Positions 1-9,127 of a stretch of 51,437 nucleotides of DNA are shown here, piece by piece (positions within the stretch are counted from its first letter, which is position 1; each line of letters starts with the position of its first letter). The notes beneath the pieces are model-generated. The model worked only from the letters and a program-made list of their open reading frames with translations. It was not told the origin of the DNA and did no database searches. The position numbers and the translations under genes were made by a program. This DNA is from Mycobacterium sp. ST-F2 (GTDB taxonomy: Bacteria; Actinomycetota; Actinomycetes; Mycobacteriales; Mycobacteriaceae). The stretch lies in NCBI RefSeq assembly GCF_001905655.1, contig NZ_JMHT01000041.1, forward strand, positions 1 through 51,437, in the 5' to 3' direction.

Positions 1-565
1 ACGGAGGTCGCCTGAAACAAGCCGATCCACAGGTATTGACAATTCCTCCGAACGGTGTGCGAGAAGGCAATGCGCTGCGGCGCAAAAACAACGTGCTCGA
101 GATCGAGGTCCGCATGAAGTTGGATCGGGTAATGAGGGTTGGTTCCTGCAGCCATCTCAGCATCGATGGATTCCGATCTGCCGTCACCTGTATGCCGGAG
201 ACGCCGGCCAGATCCGGACGCTCATCTAAGAAGTCCAGCGCCTGGGAGAAAGTCTCCGGCGGATACCAACAATTGTCGTCGGGGAACGCCACGATTGGCC
301 CTGACGCCAGAGTGAGACCAACGTTGCGGCCGACGGAAAGTCCCCTTCGACTGGTGGCAGATCTAGCCTGCTGCCCCAACGGGTGCCTGGCCAGAACGTC
401 CATACAGGCCCTGTCGACGCTCTGATCAACAAGGACAAACTCAACGCGCTCGGAGCCATCACACGCTGCAACCGAATCAAGAAGGACGCCCAATGCTTCC
501 GGGCGCCCAATAGTGCTGCACACCAGGGACAGCGTCGGCTCTGTTTGCCTTTCTGGCCCTACCAT
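1..565 (-). CDS. Family 2 glycosyltransferase, 3' end cut by window edge
   Basis: A GT-A family 2 glycosyltransferase is read from an ATG at 565 and runs off the left edge; 188 codons are visible. The N-terminus has the GT2 opening (LSLVCSTIGRP, residues 12-22), then an acidic metal and nucleotide-sugar motif (AFPDDN, about residues 93-98) typical of inverting transferases that add a sugar to a lipid-linked oligosaccharide on the cytoplasmic face. The stop of the Wzz-like gene upstream lies only 4 bases before this ATG, so the two are almost certainly one transcript. The acceptor and sugar are unknown. The missing C-terminus prevents a subfamily call. Confidence 0.83.
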   Translation of the reverse strand, partial: MVGPERQTEPTLSLVCSTIGRPEALGVLLDSVAACDGSERVEFVLVDQSVDRACMDVLARHPLGQQARSATSRRGLSVGRNVGLTLASGPIVAFPDDNCWYPPETFSQALDFLDERPDLAGVSGIQVTADRNPSMLRWLQEPTLITRSNFMRTSISSTLFLRRSALPSRTPFGGIVNTCGSACFRRPP

Positions 566-569
566 TGGT

Positions 570-1754
570 TCAGTCCCCGACCTTGAACAATGCTCGGCGC
601 GTGCCAACTACCGACACCGGAATTCCCTGGTTGGTCGCGCATTTGACGGCCACCCGCGTCGCATCAACGACATCCCGTCCGATGGCAGTCACGACAATCA
701 CCTCACTGGCACCAGAGATGACGTCCGGCAGCTCGGCGGTACGGTCCACCGATCCCCCGTCAACGACAGAACACCGCTCGTGATCCTCCAGCTGCCGATG
801 GACACCTACGGCCTTGCCGGACACGCGCTCGCCTACGGCGGCATCCAATAGCTGTGCCACTGCTGACGACCCCGAAACGTGTGTCGCCCCGAGGACGACC
901 ACACGTCCCGAATGCGGAGAGCGCAGCTGGGCATACAAGGCGCGTCCAACCGACTCGTCACCGGGAACGTAAATCACCGGGCTCATCACAAACTCGAATT
1001 CATCGACAAGAGATGCCCGCGACGTGATCAGTCCAATCCGAGCCCGCCAGGCAAGCGCAACGGCCAACGCCGCCACCGCGCCCAAGAGAGCTCCACCAAC
1101 GAGGCCAAGAGACCAAAACGGCGCGGCGGCGGGAGGCGCTGTCTCGAGGGCCGCCTGCACGACCTCAACTGCCGGACGGCCACTGTCCACCTGGATCGAC
1201 CGGAGCTGGATCTCAAGCTGATCTAGGGCCGTAGACGAAGCTTCACCGGGATTGGCTTGCCGATCGGCCTGCATGCGATCGATGACGCTGGAGATGGCGT
1301 CGGCCGCTGCCTGATCGCGTTTCTGGATTCGTTGTTGAACCGCCTCGGTATACGCGTGAACTGCCGTGTCCACGATTGTGCGCGCAATATCGAAGGTGAC
1401 ACCATCAGCGCTGATCGCAATGAGGGGAGACTGCCCCAACTGGCTCACAGTCACACTGACTCGGTACGGCTTGCCCATGCCTTTCCCTACTGCGTCAGCA
1501 AAAGCCGGCGAAGCCAGATAAGCAATCTCACCCGACATAAAGCTTGGGAAGTCGACCGCAGGGGCATTGCCACTGACGAACTGATTCGGGTCAACCGGCG
1601 CGTGCACTCGAACGATCGCGCTGGCGATATGCCTCGGAGAACTCGACTGCGTTGCATACGCCCCGACCAATGCACCCAGTACCAGCCCAATCACGGTGAC
1701 CGGCCATAACGGCGCAATCAGCCAGGCAAATACGCTATTAGCAATCTTCCGCAT
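570..1754 (-). CDS. Wzz-like polysaccharide chain-length protein with degenerate kinase domain
   Basis: This 394-aa inner-membrane protein has the polysaccharide co-polymerase plan: membrane segments at about residues 8-34 and 213-236 flanking an extracytoplasmic domain with helical, coiled-coil-prone stretches, then a cytoplasmic domain. Such proteins set chain length with a Wzy polymerase. The cytoplasmic part begins like a BY-kinase (VVVLGATHVSGSSAVAQLL), but the Walker A lysine is absent and no tyrosine-rich tail is visible, so ATPase or kinase activity is unlikely. The ATG at 1754 is chosen because GGAG lies 5 bases upstream; an in-frame start at 1793 adds 13 unconvincing residues. It is followed at once by the GT2 gene. 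Confidence 0.8.
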   Translation of the reverse strand: MRKIANSVFAWLIAPLWPVTVIGLVLGALVGAYATQSSSPRHIASAIVRVHAPVDPNQFVSGNAPAVDFPSFMSGEIAYLASPAFADAVGKGMGKPYRVSVTVSQLGQSPLIAISADGVTFDIARTIVDTAVHAYTEAVQQRIQKRDQAAADAISSVIDRMQADRQANPGEASSTALDQLEIQLRSIQVDSGRPAVEVVQAALETAPPAAAPFWSLGLVGGALLGAVAALAVALAWRARIGLITSRASLVDEFEFVMSPVIYVPGDESVGRALYAQLRSPHSGRVVVLGATHVSGSSAVAQLLDAAVGERVSGKAVGVHRQLEDHERCSVVDGGSVDRTAELPDVISGASEVIVVTAIGRDVVDATRVAVKCATNQGIPVSVVGTRRALFKVGD

Positions 1755-2152
1755 GGGACTCCAAGTTGTCGCGTGCAAATTCGGGTGGTACACCCGTCAG
1801 CCGACTTCGCCTGACGGCAGAGCCAAAACCGCCATCTCCCCGCAGCGCTTCGCTCCCGCGCTACTCTACGCGACGATTCGCCCATTGCGAACCCCGGCCA
1901 GCAAATTTTAGCAAACATTTGCATGACTCGTTGAGGCAGCCTTCGGAGCCCCTGGGCATACCCGATAGATTCCCCTACCCATCGGCGGGTTTCGTCCAAC
2001 TGGCCATTGAAAGCGCTGTCAGCAGGCAAGTCCCGTGAAGCATGTCGCGCGTTCGGCCGAGAGCGGTAATCTGGTCACGAGTCCGCAAATTCAGCTAACA
2101 CAGAAGCTTCCGATCGGGCCACCCGTACACCATCGAACAGGAGAACGGCACG
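1755..2152. other. Divergent intergenic region of the exopolysaccharide locus
   Basis: No convincing gene lies in these 398 bases between the leftward Wzz-like gene and the rightward hydrolase. The segment is AT-richer than its surroundings around 1890-1925 and contains two (C/T)(A/G)GCAAA words (1899-1905 and 1909-1915) and the palindrome GCAAACATTTGC at 1911-1922. It must hold both promoters. An AGGAG at 2139-2143 is the ribosome binding site of the rightward gene. Confidence 0.55.
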
Positions 2153-3925
2153 TTGAGCCTCACGAGCGCCGCAACCAGCAGTCCGACCTATTTCGGCCCG
2201 GCTGAGTCTCCGCTTTTCGGCGTACTGCATGTGCCTGCGAATTGGGAAGTGCGCGGCGCCGCGTTGGTCTGCGGATCGCTCGGCAAAGACTACTTCGATA
2301 GTCTGCGCGCCCTCCGACTACTCGCAGACGGACTCGCAGAACGCGGAATCTTGGCGCTACGCTTTGACTATCTAGGTTGCGGCGACTCGTCATTCGGCCA
2401 GGTCCGCTCGAACTCGGTTAGTGAATGGCAGGCCAGCATCGGATACGCCACTGACTACCTGCGGGGAATGGGAATTGACGACATCTCAGGCGTGGGGGTG
2501 CGGGCCGGGGCACTTATCCTGGATTCCGTCCTGCAACATTCGCCTGATGTCAAACGCGTCGTCTACTGGGACCCCATGGGAACGGGACGACGTTTCTTGC
2601 GTGAGCAAACTTCCTTCTTCAAGATGGCCACCGGCGAGGACCGCGTTCCCGAAGGTGTCGTGTCAATGATCGGCGCGCGACTTTCCGCCAAGGCGGCCAA
2701 GGACTTTGGCTCGCTGCGGTTGCAGCCGCCAGTCGAAACACACGGAGTCCAACGATTGGTGATCAGCCGCACCGAAGGTACAGACCCCGGCGTAACGTCG
2801 CTATCCGGTTCTCCAGCAACCGACCTCGTAGTTATCGATGGACTTTCCGAATGTGCACAGCCGACACGACTACTGCCTCCGATCGCGTTGGACGCCGTCG
2901 ATTGCACTGTCGAATGGATTGACAAGCGGGTGCCGATGCAGCGACATACGGTGTCACCCTCAGTCACAGACACTGCTCGAGTCGCTGTGGACAACGGCCA
3001 GTTCGTCGTAGAGCGAGTCGAACGGATCGGGCCGCAGTCTATGTTCGCCATCCGTTCGATGCCCATCCCCGCAGGTATCGAGGCTTCGCGTCCGACGGTG
3101 ATGTTCTTCACGAACGCCAACAATTCGCATCATGGCCCCAATCGTGAATGGGTGGACCTGTCCCGAACGAGCGCGCTGCACGGGGGCGATGCATTGCGGT
3201 GGGACCGCCAAGGAGCCGGCGAATCTGGTCCGGCCAACCGCGACGGGTCCATCTTCGTCTACTCCAATCAAGGAATCGAAGACGCAAAAGCGGCGGCGCG
3301 GCACGCTGCTCTCGGTGCATCCCGACTGCAGTTCGCAGGCCCCTGCTCTGGCGGGTGGTATGCCGCATGCGCAGCTAGAGAGGTGCGCGCGGACTCCGTT
3401 GTTCTCGTCAACGAGTTGCTTTGGTCACTACGCATCGAGAAAGCCATGGGCATTCAGATCAAGCCGGGTGATCTCGACGTCACCGACTGGGAACAATCGC
3501 GGCGGGCACGTTTGCGACGCGTAGCGCAGAAATATCTACCCGCGTTTGCGTGGCGGCAGCTGGGCCGGATGGGCGTGGCCCAAGCGCCCGAAGTCCTCCT
3601 CAAGCCGCTGGCTCAGCAAGGAACGTCCGCCACGATTGTGCTGTGCCCGGCAGACACTGAATTGTTCCTTGCAAATCGTGGCGCAGAGGCTCTCGATCGC
3701 CTTCGCGCATCGGCTGCGCCGCCCCAGCTCATACCGGTCGACGTCGGAGATCACGCCGCATTTCACCAAAGCGTCTTCATCGAGCTTCGAAAGATCGTCG
3801 CCGATTTTCTCCGAGGGTCCGCCGCTCCGGGCCCCCGCGACGGGCGTGACGCCGCGACGGTCACTGACTTGTTGGGCGGGGGCGCCAGTGCGATGTCCCC
3901 CCCGACAACCCACAGAGACCCATAG
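2153..3925 (+). CDS. Tandem alpha/beta-hydrolase protein of the exopolysaccharide locus
   Basis: This 590-aa protein has two consecutive alpha/beta-hydrolase-like halves (about 15-260 and 300-565), similar in style to the hydrolases that accompany exosortase and exopolysaccharide loci. The first half has its nucleophile elbow as G115-V-R117-A-G119, so the nucleophile is replaced by Arg and the half is probably inactive. The second has G396-P-C398-S-G400, with Cys in the nucleophile position, and a late GDH (H534) that could be the catalytic His. No signal peptide is seen, so it should be cytoplasmic. The start is TTG with AGGAG about 9 bases upstream. Its substrate is unknown; acyl modification of the polymer or its lipid precursor is only a guess. 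Confidence 0.65.
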   Translation: MSLTSAATSSPTYFGPAESPLFGVLHVPANWEVRGAALVCGSLGKDYFDSLRALRLLADGLAERGILALRFDYLGCGDSSFGQVRSNSVSEWQASIGYATDYLRGMGIDDISGVGVRAGALILDSVLQHSPDVKRVVYWDPMGTGRRFLREQTSFFKMATGEDRVPEGVVSMIGARLSAKAAKDFGSLRLQPPVETHGVQRLVISRTEGTDPGVTSLSGSPATDLVVIDGLSECAQPTRLLPPIALDAVDCTVEWIDKRVPMQRHTVSPSVTDTARVAVDNGQFVVERVERIGPQSMFAIRSMPIPAGIEASRPTVMFFTNANNSHHGPNREWVDLSRTSALHGGDALRWDRQGAGESGPANRDGSIFVYSNQGIEDAKAAARHAALGASRLQFAGPCSGGWYAACAAREVRADSVVLVNELLWSLRIEKAMGIQIKPGDLDVTDWEQSRRARLRRVAQKYLPAFAWRQLGRMGVAQAPEVLLKPLAQQGTSATIVLCPADTELFLANRGAEALDRLRASAAPPQLIPVDVGDHAAFHQSVFIELRKIVADFLRGSAAPGPRDGRDAATVTDLLGGGASAMSPPTTHRDP

Positions 3926-4001
3926 CAAACACAACGCAGTTTGCGCGGACCGGGGATACACCCCATACGATGTACCCGATTCGACGACTTGGAGCAATCA
4001 T

Positions 4002-5441
4002 GTGCCAATCCCGCGGAGCGCGCTGGTTAGGCGACGCCGCGCCGCCTTCCGACCAGCGACGGACGCACTAGTGTCCAGCGAGGATGCCGACGCCAAGCGA
4101 GAGTTGCGCCATAGCTTTACACTTCGCGTCGGTGCGGCTGCGGCAGGAATGGTGTCGACTTTTCTGCTCACAGTCATCGTGGTGCGCACGCTGAACCCGT
4201 TGGACACTGCAGCCTTCTTCGCAGTGCTCGCTGCCCTCTCCATCGGTTCGGTCGTCGGCCGGCTTGGGCTCGGCCCCAACGTGATCAGGCTCATCCCTTC
4301 TGAGCCCGATCCGCACAATCGCCGAGTCATCGCCGGAACACATCTTCGTGCCGCGATTTTCCTGACAATCCTGTCAGCGCCTGTAATCGCGCTATGTGCC
4401 ACAGTGGGCCTGATTGGCCACAAGAATTTCTTGTGGTGCTTCGGCCTGACGACACTGACGATTACGGTCGAAACCGTCCGGATGATGCTCAGCGATATTT
4501 TCGCGGCAGTCGGACGTGTCCGAGCCTCAGTACTTACGATGCACTACATCCGTAGCATCATGGTGGTGCCGGTGGTCGGGTTGGTTGCCGTCACCGCCGA
4601 ACGTCCCACTCTCGTCACGTTGCTCGGCACCTATGCTGCGGTCGCCACGACGCAGCTCGTCGTCGCCCTGTGGGCAGCTCGCACCAACGTCACCATGTCA
4701 GCATCTCGCGGGCTGGTCGCCGTGCGTAGAGCGATCGAAACCGGAGCTCGGCTATTCAGCCTCGACCTGACCGCGTTCGCACTCGTGTCCGGCACGATCT
4801 GGCTCGCCAACGCTGTTTTCAGCCCGGTCACCGCTACGCACTACAGCGCGGCAGCAACCATTGCGATGCAGGTGACGATCCTAGAAAGCCTGGCCGCGCT
4901 GGCGGTGACGCCACCGGCTGCACGGCTATGGGCCGCCGGACGCAAACATGAGGTTGTACGACTGCTGTCGAACCTGGCCACGGTCAACGTCGCGATAACT
5001 GTGATAATCGTCGGGGCCCTCGCGATAGTCGGAGGCGTAGCGCTTGAATTCGCATACGGACCGACAATGCGTGACGCCCATGTACTGCTGGTAACGCTCG
5101 CCGCTGGTGGCCTTTTTCAGGCCGCATTCGGCGTCGACATCTCGTTACTCATAGTGTGCGGAAAAATCAAAGCAGTTTCCCGCACCGCATTGATAGTTCT
5201 CGCTGTGGCCGTGCCTTGCTCCGTCGGGGCCGCTGTCTTCGGCGGCCCGATGCTATTGGCCATCAGTTCATCGTGCGGAGTCGCAGCGCTGTCGATCGGC
5301 GAATGGCTCACAGCTCGCAACGAGCTTGACGAGGCTCCTCGGCCCCATCTTCACATAGTGCGAGCAATTCGCGAATTGGTGTCGCAACCAAGTCTGCCCC
5401 GACGAACGACGACCCGACGGCGGACGGGACCGTGGATTTGA
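4002..5441 (+). CDS. Wzx-like polysaccharide flippase (MOP superfamily)
   Basis: A 479-aa polytopic membrane protein with about 12 hydrophobic segments, the size and pattern of Wzx/MOP-family flippases that move undecaprenyl-linked repeat units across the membrane. The first segment follows a basic N-terminus (about residues 43-65). GTG at 4002 is chosen because GGAG sits at 3991-3994; a GTG near 4071 is an alternative. The reading frame stays open far upstream, but that stretch lies inside the preceding hydrolase gene and is a shadow. It lies downstream of the hydrolase on the same strand and opposite the Wzy-like gene, consistent with a Wzx/Wzy pathway. Confidence 0.8.
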   Translation: MPIPRSALVRRRRAAFRPATDALVSSEDADAKRELRHSFTLRVGAAAAGMVSTFLLTVIVVRTLNPLDTAAFFAVLAALSIGSVVGRLGLGPNVIRLIPSEPDPHNRRVIAGTHLRAAIFLTILSAPVIALCATVGLIGHKNFLWCFGLTTLTITVETVRMMLSDIFAAVGRVRASVLTMHYIRSIMVVPVVGLVAVTAERPTLVTLLGTYAAVATTQLVVALWAARTNVTMSASRGLVAVRRAIETGARLFSLDLTAFALVSGTIWLANAVFSPVTATHYSAAATIAMQVTILESLAALAVTPPAARLWAAGRKHEVVRLLSNLATVNVAITVIIVGALAIVGGVALEFAYGPTMRDAHVLLVTLAAGGLFQAAFGVDISLLIVCGKIKAVSRTALIVLAVAVPCSVGAAVFGGPMLLAISSSCGVAALSIGEWLTARNELDEAPRPHLHIVRAIRELVSQPSLPRRTTTRRRTGPWI

Positions 5442-5577
5442 CAGTGTTTCCAGCGTGAATCGATCATCGAGCGATCTTCGACGACAAGCCAATCGAGGTA
5501 CCAGAAGCGAAACGAAGATCGTATTGGCTACCGCGGTCATCGCAGAAGCTGTCAACAGCAGCAACTGCTGCACTATT

Positions 5578-6963
5578 TTAATTTCGGCTTAACGCGCGCT
5601 GACTTCCACTCGACGCTCGGCGAGATCGGGCTACCACTACGACAATTATCAAAATCGCGAGCCACGCATAAGTGACTCGGCCCTGCACCCAGTAGATGTA
5701 ACGCGGCATCTCGACAACGCCAGTGAAGATGACTGGGTACAGCAACACGCCCCAGAGTTGTGCATTGCAGAACCCTCTATACGCGAGCCCGATCAAGAAC
5801 CCGATCAACAACAGGAACACCAGGCCGCCGAATCGGCCATAATCCACAAACGGACCAGCGTATCCACTTGGATTGTTGAATTCGGGATTTGCATACTGTT
5901 TCAGCATTTCCGCAAAGGGTGTTAGATCACTGACATTCGAATACGGCCTGGCGTGTCCACTGAGACGCTCATAACCACTGAGATGCTCGTAAAGGCCGAC
6001 GTTGGAAATGCCGGGTGCGCTCCAGAAGAACTCAAGGGTGTCGAACGGCCACCTACCGGGCCACCTCAAATGGTCGATGATGAGCTGACCGTTGTTCAAA
6101 GCTGTCGTGTAGTACCCCGCGAACCGCCCCATAGCGAAGTTTGTGAACGACGTTTCCCCGTGCAGCCGGTAGAAATTCCACGAACGGAAATATTCAAACG
6201 TAGCAAATATCGGCACAATAGATACAAGGCCGACTACCGGTATTACCTGAGAAATGCGCCGACGCGCACGAGACCCGGTCGACAACTTCGCCGCAGCGAC
6301 GACACCGGCAGGTATCAACAATTCCAACAAGGCGAGACGCTCGGAGTAGATGTACGCGCGCGGAACGGCTAGGCCAATGACGATCAACATCTTGGCCAGC
6401 TCGGAACGTGTGAATTCGCGGGCCAGTAGCACTGCCGAAACCACCACGGCAGCGATGCCGAGCTGCGTTAGCGTGGTGACACCCGGGATGGTGCCGATGC
6501 GTTCCTTTAGGTCGGCTCCATCATCGCTCGTTCCGGCAATCAGACTGGCCGGCGTCAGACCCGCCCTCGCGATAAGGAAGATAAAGCCGCCATAACCAAC
6601 AACCGTGGCGAGAGTGAGCACGGTACTCGCTCGGCGCAACACCGTAAGGGCGTGATCGCTGAGATTCGGCCAGGGCAAGGCATAGTGCCGCTTCGGGCGG
6701 ACCACAGCACCCGCGAGCAACACGCCGAAAGACATTGCCAACACACCGCAGGCGAACAACAGCAACGTGTCAGTAGTGATCCATTTCGGCGTCTTCCACA
6801 AGCTGCGAAATTGTGAATCCGCCGTAAGCGCGGTCGGCACCATCGAAGCGAGAGCGACAAATATCGACGCGGCGATCGGCGATAGCCACCACAACCGAAG
6901 TGCTTTGGCTGATTTGTCTTTTTCCAGCTGGCTGGTCAATCCATACACCCGCCCAATTTCCAA
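5578..6963 (-). CDS. Wzy-like O-antigen/exopolysaccharide polymerase
   Basis: A 461-aa polytopic membrane protein with 10-12 hydrophobic segments and a large hydrophilic loop late in the chain (about residues 265-375) rich in Tyr, Asn, Gly and aromatic residues. This is the standard architecture of oligosaccharide repeat-unit polymerases (Wzy and O-antigen ligase-like). Sequence conservation in this family is low, so the call rests on topology and on the neighbouring flippase, chain-length protein and glycosyltransferases. It would polymerise lipid-linked repeat units on the outer face of the plasma membrane. It converges with the flippase gene across 136 bases. Confidence 0.75.
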   Translation of the reverse strand: MEIGRVYGLTSQLEKDKSAKALRLWWLSPIAASIFVALASMVPTALTADSQFRSLWKTPKWITTDTLLLFACGVLAMSFGVLLAGAVVRPKRHYALPWPNLSDHALTVLRRASTVLTLATVVGYGGFIFLIARAGLTPASLIAGTSDDGADLKERIGTIPGVTTLTQLGIAAVVVSAVLLAREFTRSELAKMLIVIGLAVPRAYIYSERLALLELLIPAGVVAAAKLSTGSRARRRISQVIPVVGLVSIVPIFATFEYFRSWNFYRLHGETSFTNFAMGRFAGYYTTALNNGQLIIDHLRWPGRWPFDTLEFFWSAPGISNVGLYEHLSGYERLSGHARPYSNVSDLTPFAEMLKQYANPEFNNPSGYAGPFVDYGRFGGLVFLLLIGFLIGLAYRGFCNAQLWGVLLYPVIFTGVVEMPRYIYWVQGRVTYAWLAILIIVVVVARSRRASSGSQRALSRN

Positions 6964-7549
6964 GCAAAAGCACGCATGCCCGCCGTTTTCTCCTTACACG
7001 TCATCGATACTGCCCGCGTTCCGTCGGGCACGTTCAGGAACAGCAAACCGTTGCAGCGCCCGAGGCACCTCGACCATAGTCGCCCCCATGCGAAGCATTC
7101 GCCACCGCTCGTCAGTCAGTAGTGTCGACATAGAAAACAATGCTTTGCTACGACTTTCATAGCTAACCACTTGGCCAGCCGGGCAGTCATTTCTCAAGCG
7201 TTGCCCACACCACTTACTGAAGCTAGCATGTTCTGCTATTGCAAGCACGTCAAAGTCCGACTATCTGAACCGAACTCGCAGGACAAGACGTGATCGCTCA
7301 GATATCTACAAGCAGGAAGCTGAGCACTGGGTGGCCATCCACAACCCTATTCATGGCAATAGTCGATCTAGTAGCTGTGCCAGGACCAGCTCGAGCTTCG
7401 ACAACACAGAACGATGGGATGGCCACGCGTAGACCCTGTCAACCCCACCGCGCGCGGGCGGAACTTCGGGCGGTCCACTCACTGCGTAGTTCTGCCCACT
7501 AGGTTTTCGAGAGCATCCATTGCCGATGCGGTGGGGAATCTGGTCTGCG
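6964..7549. other. Gene-free region between polymerase and beta-helix genes
   Basis: Neither strand holds an open frame here with a ribosome binding site and protein-like composition. Frames of up to 84 codons exist but read as low-quality sequence. The region must contain the promoter of the leftward polymerase gene. It holds one CAGCAAA word at 7041-7047, the same motif found in the other promoters of this locus. A decayed gene cannot be excluded. Confidence 0.45.
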
Positions 7550-8650
7550 CTAGCTCACCGCGATGGGTTCGCCCTTCGCGGTCCACCCGGTGACCCTGAA
7601 GCTACTCGGTGGCGCATTCGTCGCTAGCGGCGAAAGCGCGGAATTGTCCAACCGAATCCCTGTCACCGCAACATTGTTCAGGGTGCCGCCCTCCGCGAGG
7701 ATGGCGACTTCACGCTCCGCAGTGGGCGTCGTAGCCGATATCCCCACGTTCGATATCGATACGTTGCTGACGCTGGTACCAACGTTGGCCGCTGACAACA
7801 GAATTGCGCCGTGAACGACGGTGGGATCCGTATTGGCACCGGTGATGGTGCCATCGGAAATTTCGACATGGTCCACGGCGCGACTGAACCAGGGGCTGCC
7901 CTCAGTCACGACCGATACTCCAGCTGCGCTGGTATTCGCCACTGAGAAACCTCGCACGGTCACATTGTCGCCACCTACAACCGATATTCCACGCCCCCAG
8001 CGGGTACTGGCCACCGATATCCGTGACGCCGAAATGTCGTGGCTAGGACCAGGGTCGCTGGCGTACGACACGACCGCCAGCGCGTCATCACCGGTGGCAT
8101 CAGAGCGCAGATCGTCTACCACACCGTTGGCCGATCCACCCGTGATGTGCACGCCATCAGCCCTAGTGCCGCTGACGCTGATATCGCGGAGGGTGAAGTT
8201 CTGGGCGCCGGTGACGAAAATTCCTGCCGCTGCTGAACCGACGATAGTCACGTGTGAGACCGTGTCGTGCTGGCCAGAAATCACCAGCTTGTGCTGATCT
8301 AGTTGGTCGCGCCGCTGACCATCAGTAGGCGCGGTCAATCGAATGTTGGTTAACTCGACGTCGTTGGCGACGATCTGCACAGCTGACGTTGAATCGTTGG
8401 TGGCTTGAAGGGTGGCACCGCCACCATCGACGCGAACACCCGGCACATTTACCTTGATCACACCGCTATGACGGTAGATTCCCGGGTCCAGGGTGAGCGT
8501 ATCCCCCGGTTTGAGTGCGTCAATACGGGCCTGCAACATCGCTGTGGCATCGTTCGGCGAATCGCTCCTCGACGAGGACGAGAAAACCGGATACGCCACC
8601 ACGACCAATGCCGCAGAACCTACTACAGCCAACCGCCATCCCAAACCCAC
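7550..8650 (-). CDS. Membrane-anchored parallel beta-helix protein, GH28-like
   Basis: A 366-aa exported protein: a short basic N-terminus and one hydrophobic segment (about residues 5-25), then a right-handed parallel beta-helix. The turns include a polygalacturonase-like order of motifs: RADG (D165), TGDD (D188 and D189) and WGRGISVVGG (R220), which line up with the NTD, xDD and GHG motifs of GH28 except that the GHG His is Arg. The C-terminal two thirds are closely paralogous to the C-terminal domain of the divergent gene at 9128. GTG at 8650 is chosen for its GGAAGG ribosome binding site; the frame extends to 8803 without one. It probably cleaves, epimerises or binds the locus polysaccharide at the cell surface. 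Confidence 0.75.
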   Translation of the reverse strand: MGLGWRLAVVGSAALVVVAYPVFSSSSRSDSPNDATAMLQARIDALKPGDTLTLDPGIYRHSGVIKVNVPGVRVDGGGATLQATNDSTSAVQIVANDVELTNIRLTAPTDGQRRDQLDQHKLVISGQHDTVSHVTIVGSAAAGIFVTGAQNFTLRDISVSGTRADGVHITGGSANGVVDDLRSDATGDDALAVVSYASDPGPSHDISASRISVASTRWGRGISVVGGDNVTVRGFSVANTSAAGVSVVTEGSPWFSRAVDHVEISDGTITGANTDPTVVHGAILLSAANVGTSVSNVSISNVGISATTPTAEREVAILAEGGTLNNVAVTGIRLDNSALSPLATNAPPSSFRVTGWTAKGEPIAVS

Positions 8651-9127
8651 TACACAGCCTTCCAACTGGGACGTCCCACTCGCCACTGAATGTACCGGTT
8701 CAGCCGGTCCCGGGAGCGAAGTCGTGCGGTGGCGTATCCGCCATCCTGGTAACCACCGACATAGCGTCTCCGCGGCGGCGCAGGTGATGGCCAACGCGAG
8801 CACAGCAACCGGTTGCTGACACCCACTGGGGGATGAACTGCCACCAGACGCTCCGCCGCCCTCCTACAACGGCAAAAGAGTTCTACACGAAATTGACCCG
8901 TTAGCAAACAAATCCCAAAGGTCTCATTCGGTATCGTTCTGCAGTTTTTCCGGCTATTTACACGAAAGGGATCAGATTTGGCGAATTTCCACTCCTGACC
9001 AGCGGAGACATCCCTAGGACGAAAATCTGCAAAAGCGTTACGCACCTCGAAAATCTCGTCATCATCATTGCCACAAAAGTTGGCCGAATCCCTCGGTAGA
9101 CACACTGAGCACCAAGAGGTCTGGCAA
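8651..9127. other. Divergent promoter region between the two beta-helix genes
   Basis: These 477 bases separate the start of the leftward beta-helix gene from the rightward one and hold no gene I can support. The frame of the leftward gene continues upstream to 8803, but without signal-like sequence or a ribosome binding site. A TAGCAAA word lies at 8902-8908 in an AT-richer core that probably carries the promoters. AAGAGG at 9113-9118 is the ribosome binding site of the rightward gene. Confidence 0.5.
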
